From Megalonaias nervosa (taxonomy: Eukaryota; Mollusca; Bivalvia; Unionida; Unionidae), in contig JAECUM010004973.1 in the NCBI GenBank assembly GCA_016617855.1, forward strand, positions 1 to 64,000: DNA of 64,000 nucleotides, in the 5' to 3' direction. This document shows, piece by piece, positions 24,369 to 36,885 of this stretch; the first letter of the stretch is position 1; every line of letters starts with the position of its first letter. The position numbers and the translations under genes were made by a program. The notes under the pieces were generated by a model, which did no database searches, had not been told where the DNA came from, and was given only the letters and a program-made list of their open reading frames with translations.

Positions 24369-26216
24369 AGGACACACGGTACTAATGGTATGGAAAAATG
24401 GGAACCAGCCTGGAAATGGGTGAGCATTAAATAGGGTTTATAAGAGTTTGGCTGGCCAGGATTGGTTAATAATGTAAGTTATGTTTTAGGAAAAAGAATC
24501 TTTCGCGAGCTTATCCTAGTTGTAAGTGAAAAAAAATTATTATGTTATTGATGGAATTCCTGTCCTTTAACAGTCTTGAGTTTGGAACACTCATTACTAA
24601 AATTAGCACCTGACTCTTTGGTGCGGAATTGAAAGTACATGTCTCAAACACTTGCAGGTCCAGAATATGCCGCGGCTCATATCCTTTCCTCTACACAGAA
24701 GCTGACATCCTGGCTTCATCTATACTGATAAATATAGGTTTGATCATGGGTACTGAACAATTTTAAGTTATTGAATTTTTAATATCATGGTGTTTGAATA
24801 GGTTTACTGCGGGAACTGAATTAGTACCGTGAGTCCTATAGACAGCTACAGCAACACAGTGACTCCACATTATGCAGGTGCAATTAAAATTACTCTAATT
24901 GCAATCATATGGTTCTATTTGTGGATAACAAACAAAAGTAATACCTTTTGTAAACCACAGAGTGACCTTTAGTGGGATATTAAAGACATTCAGATATATC
25001 AATCGTTGCCAAGAAGGGTGGAGGGGAGAGGATGAATAGGGTGTAGATTTGACTATGTTAGGTGGAGTGTTTTGCACATTGGTTCGTATCTAAGCAATAC
25101 CTATATAAAATGCATTGTAAAACCTTTAGAGTAATTATAGTAAGCAATATGATATTTCCCAGTTGTGTTTTGAAAGATAATGCATCAGACATGATCACTT
25201 AGGTCTCTTTCACCATGCTTAATGGGGATGACCTCTCATGACATTGCATCCCACTAATTTCTTTCAGTGAATGTTGTGAAACTCCATATTTTGCATTTGA
25301 ATGGACTTATGTCTACCTTAGTTTAATTTTAAATTATAGGTCTTCTGGGAGGAATTTTAGGTAATTTTTGTCCTTAAAATCTCTTCTTCTGTAATAATAC
25401 ATGTACATGTAGATGGTCACCTTGACCTTTAACCCCTTAATTACATACTATGACAAGGCTGGTAAAATATTTCAGTATCAAATTGAAGAGAGATAAATGG
25501 TGATATTAAAAAAGATGACTCTTGTTAGACAGCTTTATTTTAATATTTTTTTCTGATTTTCTTAAATAAAGCTTAAATATTTAAATGTTGCCTGAAATGC
25601 ACCATTGCTCTTTAGGTGAAAATGAACTTGAAATATAATTTAATATTCACTAATGTAATCTTTGACAAGCAGAACTATGCACATTGCTTACTTATGTACT
25701 GAACTGCAATTCCTAGGGCTGTCAAGAAAAGCAAGGGTGGATATAGGACACACGGAACTAATTTTATGGAAAAATGGGAACCAGCCTGGAAATGGGTGAA
25801 CATTAAATAGAGTATATATGGGTTTGGCTGGCCAGGATTGGTTAATAATGTAAGTTATGTTTTAGGAAAAAGAATCTTTTCCGAGCTTATCCTAGTTGTA
25901 AGTGAAAACATTAGAGACATTGTTTTATTGATGGAATTCCAGTCCTTTAACAGTCTTGAGTTTGGAACACTCATTACTAAAATTAGCGTCATACTCTTTG
26001 GTGCGGAATTGAAAGCACATGTTTGAAACACATGCAGGTCCAGAAAATACCGCGGCTCATATCCTTTCCTCTACACAGAAGCTGACATCCAGGTTTCATC
26101 TATACTGATAAATATAGGTTTGATCATGGGCACTCAGAAATTTTAAGCTATTGAATTTTTAATATCATGGTGTTTGCATAGGTTTACGATAGGAACTGAA
26201 TTAGTACCGTGAGCCT
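24369..26216. mobile_element. MITE-flanked cassette, copy 0
   Basis: Same structure as the copy 1 cassette: MITE-like repeats at about 24369-24837 and 25745-26216 around roughly 0.9 kb. It is more diverged than copies 1-4 and has a weaker G-run near 25016. Confidence 0.6.
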
Positions 26217-27134
26217 TGTAAGGTGTTATTTGTGTGACAATTGTAAATCCAAATTGTATTTACGGTGTATGTCGTTTGGTTATTATCTTTCAACTACGTT
26301 ACCCTCGCCTGACATGAAAATGAAATTTGTATCGTGTGAAGATGGCTATACAGTATTTGGCTCAGAATTAATGTCGATGTCTGTAGGAATGTAATTATTT
26401 CAAAAGCAATTGAAGAGCATATAAAATTATTACAATATCAACAACAATCAATAAGTTGTTCCACTGCGGTCAAATATCCAGTACACAGCGCCAAAATACA
26501 ATCTATAGGAATGTAATCATATAATAATGAATATAATGACTCCGACCGTAATAAATTCTTTGCTGTCCTGCTACTGTACAAAATATTAGAAATATGGGCA
26601 TTATCGTCTTTTTTTGCATCCTACATCATTCTTATGTCAACAATGATCTTCTCTCAAAGCTATTTGAACAAAGTTTGTCTTTCTTAAGAGGCTCAAGCAG
26701 AAATTATTGTAAAACATTTGTTTGGTGCATGTCATGGTCAGAACTGGAATACGTACGCGAAAGATATTGAGCTTATCTTTGGCACTTTACACTTTTTATT
26801 TTTCGTCTGGAGAGAATATAAATGAGGAATGAATGTACATAGCTTTGAATACTCTTAATGTTATGGAAAAATATACGGACAACATACAAAATCACTTCCA
26901 CCAATGAAAATGTGAAAGGAGAAATATATTTTTGATATCTCTTCCATTTCATGTCCTTTTGCTTTATAATGTGAGTAATCCTTATGTCCAGCAAATAAAA
27001 TATAAAACCGTGGCTAGGTACTATCGTGCACATTTGAATAGGAAGACAAAGAACAAAGAATTTCCATTAAAATTCCTTATCATTCAATGAGGTGATTGTT
27101 CTATGCCAATCATTCAAATAGAACACTAACTTAC

Positions 27135-27248
27135 CAGTCTCACAATTCCTTCCCGAGAAACCAGCAACGCAGGTACAGTGGTAGCCATTGACTTGATCAG
27201 CACAAGATCCTCCATGCTGACATGGAGAACTCGCACAGTCATCTATAT
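27135..27248 (-). CDS. cbEGF exon A, copy 1
   Basis: A 114-nt phase 1-1 exon between acceptor GTACAG and donor GTAAGT. The domain starts [10 protein letters not shown], then CQHGGSC, then [12 protein letters not shown], and ends [11 protein letters not shown]. All six cysteines are present. It fits four modification patterns known from Notch-type EGFs: O-glucose (C-x-S-x-P-C), O-fucose (Cys2-x4-S-Cys3), Asp/Asn hydroxylation (C-x-D-x4-Y-x-C) and O-GlcNAc (C-x-x-G-F-S-G-x-x-C). Actual modification is inference. Confidence 0.93.
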
Positions 27249-27697
27249 CTGTACAAACATTTTTAAGATATATTGTTGACTCGTACGTGTCGTACGAACT
27301 ATGGATATATTATATTCTTTCACATTCATTCGTGTCGCAATCCATAACAAATATTAGTATTATTGCAAATCACTTCACATGGATTTCAGGCGAAATTCGT
27401 TATTTTCCTGGCTTCGTTTTCTTTCATTACTGCTTTTGTTTTAAAAAAACGCGATGGTTTGGGTGGTTCTGTAGAAATGTTACATTCTAATATTAGTGGA
27501 ATAAAACCAATGTACTGTTTAGACTTAATATTCCTTAACTATTATTAAAATGTCAGTGTTCTAAAAGTTGAGAGTGCTTTGGAATTTATATTCTCATTTA
27601 TTTTTGGGGTTTTCTTGCATGGTTCAGGATTCAGTGTTTTCCTAGTTTCCAAGGATAAATGGAGCAGGATGTAGAATATGCTTATATAACCATGTAT

Positions 27698-27811
27698 GTA
27701 TTAAACAAATGGATTGGCGTTATGCGGGGAAACGGGCGTAAATAAAGTAACCTACTTTATCATGTCAAGTTCATCAGTCATTACAAGGACCACTACCTCA
27801 GTAACTGATAT
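27698..27811 (-). pseudogene. Dead subtype-I EGF exon A' (one per unit)
   Basis: Aligned to the intact exon at 60981-61094: acceptor-like CAG then ATATCAGTTACTGA, with an early in-frame TGA and most cysteines lost. The HDNVG core survives as CATGATAAAGTAGGTTAC. Equivalents occur at about +6268, +12523, +18780 and +25038 in copies 2-5. Confidence 0.75.
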
Positions 27812-28204
27812 CTGGTTAGAAATGAAAAACTGGGTATAATGATATTATCGTGATTTATTTTCCTAGATGTTTCCATGTGGGTGTAAATGTTTCGCAATTT
27901 TCGATTGCTGTTTATATTCCATGAGTTTTAATTATATTCTAATCTTGCATCATATTCTTATCAAGTGCAAGGATGTAACTATCAGATGTGCACACTTAAA
28001 TTGGAATACTTGTCTGATTATAAAATAATAATATGAATTACATGTCAAAGATCACTTCAGAGGGATCAAAGATTATTACAGAATAATAACAGCTACTAAT
28101 GATCATTGTATTTCTATCACCTTAATATACATCTGGGATCCATAACGCAATACAGAAACTCATCTCATGATGTGAGACTATATCGGCTGCAATTTGCAAT
28201 TTAC

Positions 28205-28318
28205 CTGTCTCACAATTCGATCCATTGAAACCAGTAACACATGTACAGTGGTAGCGATTGATTTCATCAACACAAGATCCACCATGCTGACATGGAGTAC
28301 TTGCACATTCGTCTATAT
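28205..28318 (-). CDS. cbEGF exon B, copy 1
   Basis: A 114-nt phase 1-1 exon with acceptor TTTTCCCAG and donor GTAAAT. The domain starts [10 protein letters not shown], then CQHGGSC, then [10 protein letters not shown], and ends [10 protein letters not shown]. It has O-glucose, O-fucose and hydroxylation consensus positions. The O-GlcNAc position is replaced by F-N-G-S, which forms an N-glycosylation sequon. Confidence 0.93.
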
Positions 28319-28508
28319 CTGGGAAAATATTTTAATATTCATAGACACACAAAAATTGTATCAAAGAGAACGTTGTTTTAAATTTGCTGGAAATATAAAC
28401 ATTTTATTTTGTTTGCTTAATCTTTATTGTACCATTTCCATTTCAAAATGTTTCAGGTTATATTTATTTACCAAGAGTAAATATAACTGAAAATATTAAG
28501 AATATACG

Positions 28509-28580
28509 AAGCTAAAGTAACCTCAGTAACCATGATATGTTCCCCCTTGTTACTAGGGCTAATGACACATTCATAGACAT
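28509..28580 (-). pseudogene. Dead EGF exon fragment B' (one per unit)
   Basis: The acceptor AG has become AA (CCCATCAAATG). The residual frame reads N-V-Y-E-C-V-I-S-P-S-N-K-G and then loses EGF character. It corresponds to the fragment at 23324-23371 and to the relic near 59340-59390. Copies 2-5 carry it at the unit offsets. Confidence 0.65.
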
Positions 28581-29225
28581 TTGATGGGTAATATAAGACT
28601 CGGTATCTTCATTGGACGAATTCCTACCGAGAGGAAATCATAATAGCTGCAAGAAAATGTAGGCTGTATATTTACTATATGTTTTACGACATTTTTATTC
28701 CATCCGTAGCCTTAGACTGAGTTATTTCACCGTAAATGACTTCCGCATTCTGCACGAAAACATGGAAACAAAGTAATGTTATTGTTGGTGACACTTCTCT
28801 CTTGAAAATATATTTACCGTGAATGGTTTCCGATGTTTATCTTTCAAATACTTTCGTTTTCTCTTAAATGCCCATGATATTCGCATTCTGTGAAGGTGGA
28901 ATTACACCATTTACCTTGGAGTTTATGACGATTTCTGGAGGAATGTTATTGTAATAAAAAAAGTTTTTAAGCAAAGGAATGTATTGCAGAATCAACAAAG
29001 GTCAGCTAATTGTTCCGTTGCTGTCACATATACCATACAAACTGGTAAAATCCAATCTGTAAGAAATTTAAATCAAAGCTGAAAACCTTTGCCGTTTAAT
29101 ATAGAAGTTTACAATATTTGGTTGGTACCTAAATATAATTTTCAATTGCCATTGCATTCTTCGAGTATCCTCAAACATGGAGTTGATTATTCTGCACTAA
29201 TATTACAGGCGAAATTTCAATTTAC

Positions 29226-29339
29226 CTGTCTCGCAATTTCGTCCGGAGAACCCAAGAATGCAGGTACAATGGTATCCATTGACTTCATCCACACAAGATC
29301 CGCCATGTTGACATGGTGTAACTGCGCAATCGTCTATAT
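29226..29339 (-). CDS. cbEGF exon C, copy 1
   Basis: A 114-nt phase 1-1 exon. The domain starts [10 protein letters not shown], then CQHGGSC, then [10 protein letters not shown], and ends [11 protein letters not shown]-fucose, hydroxylation and O-GlcNAc patterns are present. The O-glucose serine is Val (CAVTPC), so that site is absent. Confidence 0.93.
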
Positions 29340-29794
29340 CTGTACATATATTTATTGTTTATTATGGTTGACATACAGGCATTTGAAGTGGTCATGTATT
29401 GTATATGGAACAAGATTCAATACTCTACTTATACCAACATGTTTAGCTTGTATTGTTGCCTCGAACATGTGGTAGGAAACAGATGTTTGTTTCGTTCTTT
29501 CAAATTCAATCTTATTCCATACCAGAAAAAATATAAATATTAATATTATTGCAACTCAATTCACACGAATTTAAGAGGAATGTAGTTGTATTCATTGTTT
29601 ATTTTCTTTGTTTGGCATCCATTTTTAAAATTATTAATTTGCTAAAACTTCATTGTGGTAAACGTTTAGAGTGCTTTGAAACTTATTAAGTTTGTTGTTG
29701 TTTGCTTGCATTGAAAATGATTGTTTTCCTATTTTCCAAAGATAAATAGTGACAGATGAAGACCATAGTTATGAAACCACGTAATCATTAAACA

Positions 29795-29893
29795 GGTGGA
29801 TCCGCTATATACGACGGAACAGGGACAGTTAAAGGAACCTATGTTATCATCAAAAGTTTCTCAGTTGTTACAAGGGTTACTGACACATTCTGC
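29795..29893 (-). pseudogene. Dead subtype-I EGF exon C' (one per unit)
   Basis: The best preserved relic. The minus strand reads ECVSNPCNN, a TGA, then a H-D-N-I-G-S-F-N-C core and S-G-S-T-C, clearly the same subtype as the intact exon at 60981. A short deletion removed the start of the exon and its acceptor context. Copies 1, 3 and 5 share one variant (ATCATCAAAAG on the plus strand), copies 2 and 4 another (ATCATGACAAG). Confidence 0.8.
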
Positions 29894-30016
29894 TTAGATA
29901 GGAATCGAAACTATTGGGTGCCTAAATATAAGTTTCAATTGTCATTGCTTCGTTCGATAATCGTCAAACACCGAATTGATCATTCTACGCAATATTATAG
30001 GTGAATTGCAATTTAC

Positions 30017-30130
30017 CCGTCTCACAATTTCGTCCGGAGAACCCAGTAACGCAGGTACAATGGTATCCGTTGACTTCATCAACACAAGATCCCCCATGTT
30101 GACATAGAGCAACTGCGCATTCGTCTATAT
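30017..30130 (-). CDS. cbEGF exon D, copy 1
   Basis: A 114-nt phase 1-1 exon. The domain starts [10 protein letters not shown], then CQHGGSC, then [10 protein letters not shown], and ends [10 protein letters not shown]. It has O-fucose, hydroxylation and O-GlcNAc positions but no O-glucose serine. The usual Pro before Cys2 is Leu. Confidence 0.93.
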
Positions 30131-31276
30131 CTGTACAGATATGTGTTGTTTATTATTGTTGACACATAGGCATTGGGGTGGTTATGCATTGCATATGGGA
30201 AACGATATGATCGTATACATGTACAAACATGTTTAACTTGTATTGCTGAAACATTCATATAGTAGGAAATAGTTGTTTGTTTAATTCTTTCAAATGCATT
30301 CCTATTCCACACCAGAACAAATATTTGTATTATTGCAATTCATTTTACACGAACTTAAGAGAAATGGCATTATTTTCATTGTTTATTGTCTTTCTTTTCT
30401 TTCTATTTTCAACAACGTGGATTGTGTTTGTGGTTTTGTTATAAAGCCCCATAGGAATATTACTGTAATGAGTCCAATATCGTAATTATATCGGTTGCAA
30501 GACAATGTAGGCCGTATGCTGGGTACTTGTTCTATGACGTTCGTATTCATCCGTAGCCTTTACTCTTGAGTTATTTCATCATAAATCGTGTTTCGTTTTT
30601 TGTGTACCAAAGCATTCGAACAATGTAGGACGCACGGTACTAATGGCATGGAAAAATGGGAACCAGCCTGGAAATGGGTGAACATTAAATAGGGTTTATA
30701 TGGGTTTGGCTGGCCAGGATTGGTTAATAATGTAAGTTATGTTTTAGGAAAAAGAATCTTTTGCGAGCTTATCTTAGTTGTAAGTGAACAAAATAGAGAT
30801 ATTGTGTTATTGATGGAATTCCAGTCCTTTAACAGTCTTGAGTTTGGAACACTCATTACTAAAATTAGCACCTGACTCTTTGGTGCGGAATTAAAAGCAC
30901 ATGTTTCAAACACATGCAGGTCCAGAATATGCCGCGGCTCATATCCTTTCCTCTACACAGAAGCTGACATCTAAGTTTCATCTACACTGATAAATATAGG
31001 TTTGATCATGGGCACTGAACAATCTTAAGTTATTGAATTTTTAATATCATGGTGTTTGCGTAGGTTTATTGCGGGAACTGAGTTAGTACCGCTAGTCCTA
31101 TGGACAGCTACAGCAATACAGTGACTCCACATACGCAGGTGCAATTAACATTACTCTAATTGCAATCATATGGTTCTATTTGTGGATAACAAGCAAAAGT
31201 AATACCTTTTGTAAACCACAGAGTGACCTTTAGTGGGATATTAAAGACATTCAGATATATCAATTGTTGCCAAGAA

Positions 31277-31297
31277 GGGGGTGGGGATGGGGCGGGG
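31277..31297 (+). other. G-quadruplex-type G-run in cassette
   Basis: Four runs of four or more G separated by 1-2 bases, fitting the G3+N1-7 rule. Similar runs lie at 43790-43810 and 50048-50068. Copy 2 has an almost pure G-run at 37536-37551. The G-rich strand is the template strand of the EGF gene. Confidence 0.6.
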
Positions 31298-31684
31298 TGA
31301 AGATGAACAGGGTGTAGATTTGACTATGTTAGGTGGAGTGTTTTGCACTTTGGTTCATATCTAAGCAATACCTATATAGAATGTATATAATTTACCATCT
31401 TTATAGTAATTATAGTAAGCAATATGATATTTCCCAGTTGTGAAAGATAATGCATCAGATATGATCACTTAGGTCTCTTTCACCATGCTTAATGGCGATG
31501 ACCTCTCATGACATTGCATCCCACTAATTTCTTTCAGTGAATGTTGTGAAACTCCATATTTTGCATTTGATTGGACTTATGTCTACCTTAGTTTAATTTT
31601 AAATTATAGGTCTTCTGGGAGGAATTTTAGGTAATTTTTGTCCTTAAAATCTCTTCTTCTGTAATAATACATGTACATGTAGAT

Positions 31685-31697
31685 GGTCACCTTGACC
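31685..31697. promoter_or_regulatory. Perfect GGTCA-N3-TGACC palindrome in cassette
   Basis: GGTCACCTTGACC matches the consensus oestrogen-receptor element. It recurs at 25415-25427, 37937-37949, 44198-44210 and 50456-50468. On the other strand the flank reads AAAGGTCAAGGT, a nuclear-receptor half-site context. Function is not shown. Confidence 0.35.
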
Positions 31698-33402
31698 TTT
31701 AACCCCTTAATTACATAATATGACAAGGCTGGTAAAATATTTCAGTATCAAATTGAAGAGAGATAAATGGTGATATTAAAAAAGATGACTCTTGTTAGAC
31801 AGCTTTATTTTAATATTTTTTTCTGATTTTCTTAAATAAAGCTTAAATATGTAAATGTTGCCTGAAATGCACCATTGCTCTTTAGGTGAAAATGAACTTG
31901 AAATATAATTTAATATTCACTAATGTAATCTTTGACAAGCAGAACTATGCACATTGCTTACTTATGTATTGAACTACAATTCCTAGGGCTGTCAAGAAAA
32001 GCAAGGGTGGATATAGGACACACGGAACTAATGGTATGGAAAAATGGGCACCAGCCTGGAAATGGGTGAACATTAAATAAAGTATATATGGGTTTGGCTG
32101 GCCAGGATTGGTTAATAATGTAAGTTATGTTTTAGGAAAAAGAATCTTTTGCGAGCTTACCCTAGTTGTAAGTGAAAACATTAGAGACATTCTTTTATTG
32201 ATGGAATTCCAGTTCTTTTGACAGTCTTGAGTTTGGAACACTCATTACTAAAATTAGCACCTGACTCTTTAGTGCGGAATTGAAAGCACATGTTTGAAAC
32301 ACATGCAGGTCCAGAAAATACCGCGGCTCATATCCTTTCCTCTACACAGAAGCTGACATCCAGGTTTCATCTATACTGATAAATATAGGTTTGATCATGG
32401 GCACTCAGAAATTTTAAGCTATTGAATTTTTAATATCATGGTGTTTGCATAGGTTTACGATAGGAACTGAATTAGTACCGTGAGTCCTGTAAGGTGTTAT
32501 TTGTGTGACAATTGTAAATCCAAATTGTATTTACGGTGTATGTCGTTTGGTTATTATCTTTCAACTACGTTACCCTCGCCTGACATGACAATGAAATTTG
32601 TATAGTGTGAAGATGGCTATACAGTATTTGGCTCAGAATTAATGTCGATGTCTGTAGGAATGTAATTATTTCAAAAGCAATTGAAGAGCATATAAAATTA
32701 TTACAATATCAACAACAATCAATAAGTTGTTCCACTGCGGTCATATATCCCGTACACAGCACCAAAATACAATCTATAGGAATGTAATCATATAGTAATG
32801 AATATAATGACTCCGACCGAAATAAATTCTTTGCTGTCCTGCTACTGTACAAAATATTAGAAATGGGTATCATCTTCTTTTTTGCATCCTACATCATTCT
32901 TATGTCAACAATGATCTTCTATCAAAGCTATTTGAACAAAGTTTGTCTTTCTTAAGAGGCTCAAGCAGAAATTATTGTAAAACATTTGTTTGGTGCATGT
33001 CATGGTCAGAACTGGAATACGTACGCGGAAGATATTGAGCTTATCTTTGGCACTTTACACTTTTTATTTTTTGTCTGGAGAGAATATAAATGAGGAATGA
33101 ATGTACGTAGCTTTGAATACGCTTAATGTTATGGAAAAATATACGGACAACATACAAAATCACTTCCACCAATGCAAATGTGAAAGGAGAAATATACTTT
33201 TGATATCTCTTGCATTTCATATCCTTTTGCTTTATAATGTGAGTAATCCTTATGTCCAGCAAATAAAATATAAAACCGTGGCTAGGTACTATCGTGCACA
33301 TTTGAATAGGAAGACAAAGAAGAAAGACTTTCCTTTAAAATTCCTTATCATTCAATGAGGTGATTGTTCTATGCCAATCATTCAAATAGAACACTAACTT
33401 AC

Positions 33403-33516
33403 CAGTCTCACAATTCCTTCCCGAGAAACCAGCAACGCAGGTACAGTGGTAGCCATTGACTTGATCAGCACAAGATCCTCCATGCTGACATGGAGAACTC
33501 GCACAGTCATCTATAT
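33403..33516 (-). CDS. cbEGF exon A, copy 2
   Basis: Encodes the same protein as exon A of copy 1, with the same splice sites and the full set of modification consensus positions. Confidence 0.93.
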
Positions 33517-34472
33517 CTGTACAAACATTTTTAAGATATATTGTTGACTCGTACGTGTCGTACGAACTATGGATATATTATATTCTTTCACATTCATTCG
33601 TGTCGCAATCCATAACAAATATTAGTATTATTGCAAATCACTTCACATGGATTTCAGGCGAAATTCGTTATTTTCCTGGCTTCGTTTTCTTTTATTACTG
33701 CTTTTGTTTTAAAAAAACGCGATGGTTTGGGTGGTTCTGTAGAAATGTTACATTCTAATATTAGTGGAATAAAACCAATGTACTGTTTAGACTTAATATT
33801 CCTTAACTATTATTAAAATGTCAGTGTTCTAAAAGTTGAGAGTGCTTTGGAATTTATATTCTCATTTATTTTTGGGGTTTTCTTGCATGGTACAGGATTC
33901 AGTGTTTTCCTAGTTTCCAAGGATAAATGGAGCAGGATGTAGAATATGCTTATATAACCATGTATGTATTAAACAAATGGATTGGCGTTATGCGGGGAAA
34001 CGGGCGTAAATAAAGTAACCTACTTTATCATGTCAAGTTCATCAGTCATTACAAGGACCACTACCTCAGTAACTGATATCTGGTTAGAAATGAAAAACTG
34101 GGTATAATGATATTATCGTGATTTATTTTCCTAGATGTTTCCATGTGGGTGTAAATGTTTCGCAATTTTCGATTGTTGTTTATATTCCATGAGTTTTAAT
34201 TATATTCTAATCTTGCATCATATTCTTATCAAGTGCAAGGATGTAACTATCAGATGTGCACACTTAAATTGGAATACTTGTCTGATTATAAAATAATAAT
34301 ATGAATTACATGTCAAAGATCACTTCAGAGGGATCAAAGATTATTACAGAATAATAACAGCTACTAATGATCATTGTATTTCTATCACCTTAATATACAT
34401 CTGGGATCCATAACGCAATACAGAAACTCATCTCATGATGTGAGACTATATCGGCTGCAATTTGCAATTTAC

Positions 34473-34586
34473 CTGTCTCACAATTCGATCCATTGAAACC
34501 AGTAACACATGTACAGTGGTAGCGATTGATTTCATCAACACAAGATCCACCATGCTGACATGGAGTACTTGCACATTCGTCTATAT
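34473..34586 (-). CDS. cbEGF exon B, copy 2
   Basis: Same protein as exon B of copy 1 (VTGFNGSNC ending). Confidence 0.93.
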
Positions 34587-35493
34587 CTGGGAAAATATTT
34601 TAATATTCATAGACACACAAAAATTGTATCAAAGAGAACGTTGTTTTAAATTTGCTGGAAATATAAACATTTTATTTTGTTTGCTTAATCTTTATTGTAC
34701 CATTTCCATTTCAAAATGTTTCAGGTTATATTTATTTACCAAGAGTAAATATAACTGAAAATATTAAGAATATACGAAGCTAAAGTAACCTCAGTAACCA
34801 TGATATGTTCCCCCTTGTTACTAGGGCTAATGACACATTCATAGACATTTGATGGGTAATATAAGACTCGGTATCTTCATTGGACGGATTCCTACCGAGA
34901 GGAAATCATAATAGCTGCAAGAAAATGTAGGCTGTATATTTACTATATGTTTTACGACATTCTTATTCCATCCGTAGCCTTAGACTGAGTTATTTCACCG
35001 TAAATGACTTCCGCATTCTGCACGAAAACATGGAAACAAAGTAATGTTATTGTTGGTGACACTTCTCTCTTGAAAATATATTTACCGTGAATGGTTTTCG
35101 ATGTTTATCTTTCAAATACTTTCGTTTTCTCTTAAATGCCCATGATATTCGCATTCTGTGAAGGTGGAATTACACCATTTACCTTGGAGTTTATGACGAT
35201 TTCTGGAGGAATGTTATTGTAATAAAAAAAGTTTTTAAGCAAAGGAATGTATTGCAGAATCAACAAAGGTCAGCTAATTGTTCCGTTGCTGTCACATATC
35301 CCATACAAACTGGTAAAATCCAATCTGTAAGAAATTTAAATCAAAGCTGAAAACCTTTGCCGTTTAATATAGAAGTTTACAATATTTGGTTGGTACCTAA
35401 ATATAATTTTCAATTGCCATTGCATTCTTCGAGTATCCTCAAACATGGAGTTGATTATTCTGCACTAATATTACAGGCGAAATTTCAATTTAC

Positions 35494-35607
35494 CTGTCTC
35501 GCAATTTCGTCCGGAGAACCCAAGAATGCAGGTACAATGGTATCCATTGACTTCATCCACACAAGATCCGCCATGTTGACATGGTGTAACTGCGCAATCG
35601 TCTATAT
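35494..35607 (-). CDS. cbEGF exon C, copy 2
   Basis: Same protein as exon C of copy 1 ([16 protein letters not shown]). Confidence 0.93.
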
Positions 35608-36284
35608 CTGTACATATATTTATTGTTTATTATGGTTGACATACAGGCATTTGAAGTGGTCATGTATTGTATATGGAACAAGATTCAATACTCTACTTAT
35701 ACCAACATGTTTAGCTTGTATTGTTGCCTCGAACATGTGGTAGGAAACAGATGTTTGTTTCGTTCTTTCAAATTCAATCTTATTCCATACCAGAAAAAAT
35801 ATAAATATTAATATTATTGCAACTCAATTCACACGAATTTAAGAGGAATCTAGTTGTATTCATTGTTTATTTTCTTTGTTTGGCATCCATTTTTAAAATT
35901 ATTAATTTGCTAAAACTTCATTGTGGTAAACGTTTAGAGTGCTTTGAAACTTATTAAGTTTGTTGTTGTTTGCTTGCATTGAAAATGATTGTTTTCCTAT
36001 TTTCCAAAGATAAATAGTGACAGATGAAGACCATAGTTATGAAACCACGTAATCATTAAACAGGTGGATCCGCTATATACGACGGAACAGGGACAGTTAA
36101 AGGAACCTATGTTATCATGACAAGTTTCTCAGTTGTTACAAGGGTTACTGACACATTCTGCTTAGATAGGAATCGAAAATATTGGGTGCCTAAATATAAG
36201 TTTCAATTGTCATTGTTTCGTTCGATAATCGTCAAACACCGAATTGATCATTCTACGCAATATTATAGGTGAATTGCAATTTAC

Positions 36285-36398
36285 CCGTCTCACAATTTCG
36301 TCCGGAGAACCCAGTAACGCAGGTACAATGGTATCCGTTGACTTCATCAACACAAGATCCCCCATGCTGACATAGAGCAACTGCGCATTCGTCTATAT
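36285..36398 (-). CDS. cbEGF exon D, copy 2
   Basis: Same protein as exon D of copy 1. One synonymous change in the Q codon (CAG for CAA) is shared with copy 5. Confidence 0.93.
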
Positions 36399-36885
36399 CT
36401 GTACAGATATGTGTTGTTTATTATTGTTGACACATAGGCATTTGGGGTGGTTATGCATTGCATATGGGAAACGATATGATCGTATACATGTACAAACATG
36501 TTTAACTTGTATTGCTGAAACATTCATATAGTAGGAAATAGTTGTTTGTTTAATTTTTTCAAATGCATTCCTATTCCACACCAGAACAAATATTTGTATT
36601 ATTGCAATTCATTTTACACGAACTTAAGAGAAATGGCATTATTTTCATTGTTTATTGTCTTTCTTTTCTTTCTATTTTCAACAACGTGGATTGTGTTTGT
36701 GGTTTTGTTATAAAGCCCATAGGAATATTACTGTAATGAGTCCAATATCGTAATTACAAGACAATGTAGGCCGTATGCAGGGTACATGTTCTATGACGTT
36801 CGTATTCATCCGTAGCCTTTACTCTTGAGTTATTTCATCATAAATCGTGTTTCGTTTTTTGTGTACCAAAGCATTCGAACAATGT

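Larger units (their letters stand above)
20440..27134 (-). repeat. Tandem unit copy 0 (decayed)
   Basis: Ordered homology to the array unit (A, A', B, B', C, cassette). Exon C is broken, the C-to-D interval with exon D is deleted, and a ~1.4 kb insert lies between A' and B. It is clearly more diverged than copies 1-4, so it is an older unit at the 3' side of the gene. Confidence 0.8.
30627..32488. mobile_element. MITE-flanked composite cassette, copy 1 (1862 bp)
   Basis: Two ~473-bp direct copies of one repeat (30627-31099 and 32015-32488) bracket about 0.9 kb. Each repeat has inverted ends of roughly 18 bp: AGGACNCACGGTACTAAT at the start and its complement, ending AGTCCT. Copy 5 lacks the entire block, giving an empty site (GAATGTAAGGTG). 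The target duplication is at most 2-3 bp. No ORF of a transposase is seen, so it is non-autonomous. Confidence 0.7.
27135..33402 (-). repeat. Tandem unit copy 1 (6268 bp)
   Basis: First of the near-identical units, measured from the 3' end of exon A to the next exon A. Spacings of exon 3' ends are A to B 1070, B to C 1021, C to D 791, and D to the next A 3386, the last including the 1.86 kb cassette. Introns are as alike as exons between copies, showing recent duplication. Confidence 0.95.

Noticed and set aside
27287..27490. Hydrophobic plus-strand ORFs of 61-67 codons in each unit
   Set aside because: They lie in the intron beyond exon A, are conserved only as far as the DNA is duplicated, and have no recognisable domain or start context.
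28194..28490. 98-codon plus-strand ORF repeated in every unit
   Set aside because: It is the antisense of EGF exon B plus intron. Its conservation follows from the recent duplication and the coding strand beneath it.
29089..29475. 128-codon plus-strand ORF repeated in every unit (163 codons in copy 5)
   Set aside because: Antisense shadow of exon C with AT-rich flanks. The minus strand has clear splice borders and six cysteines.
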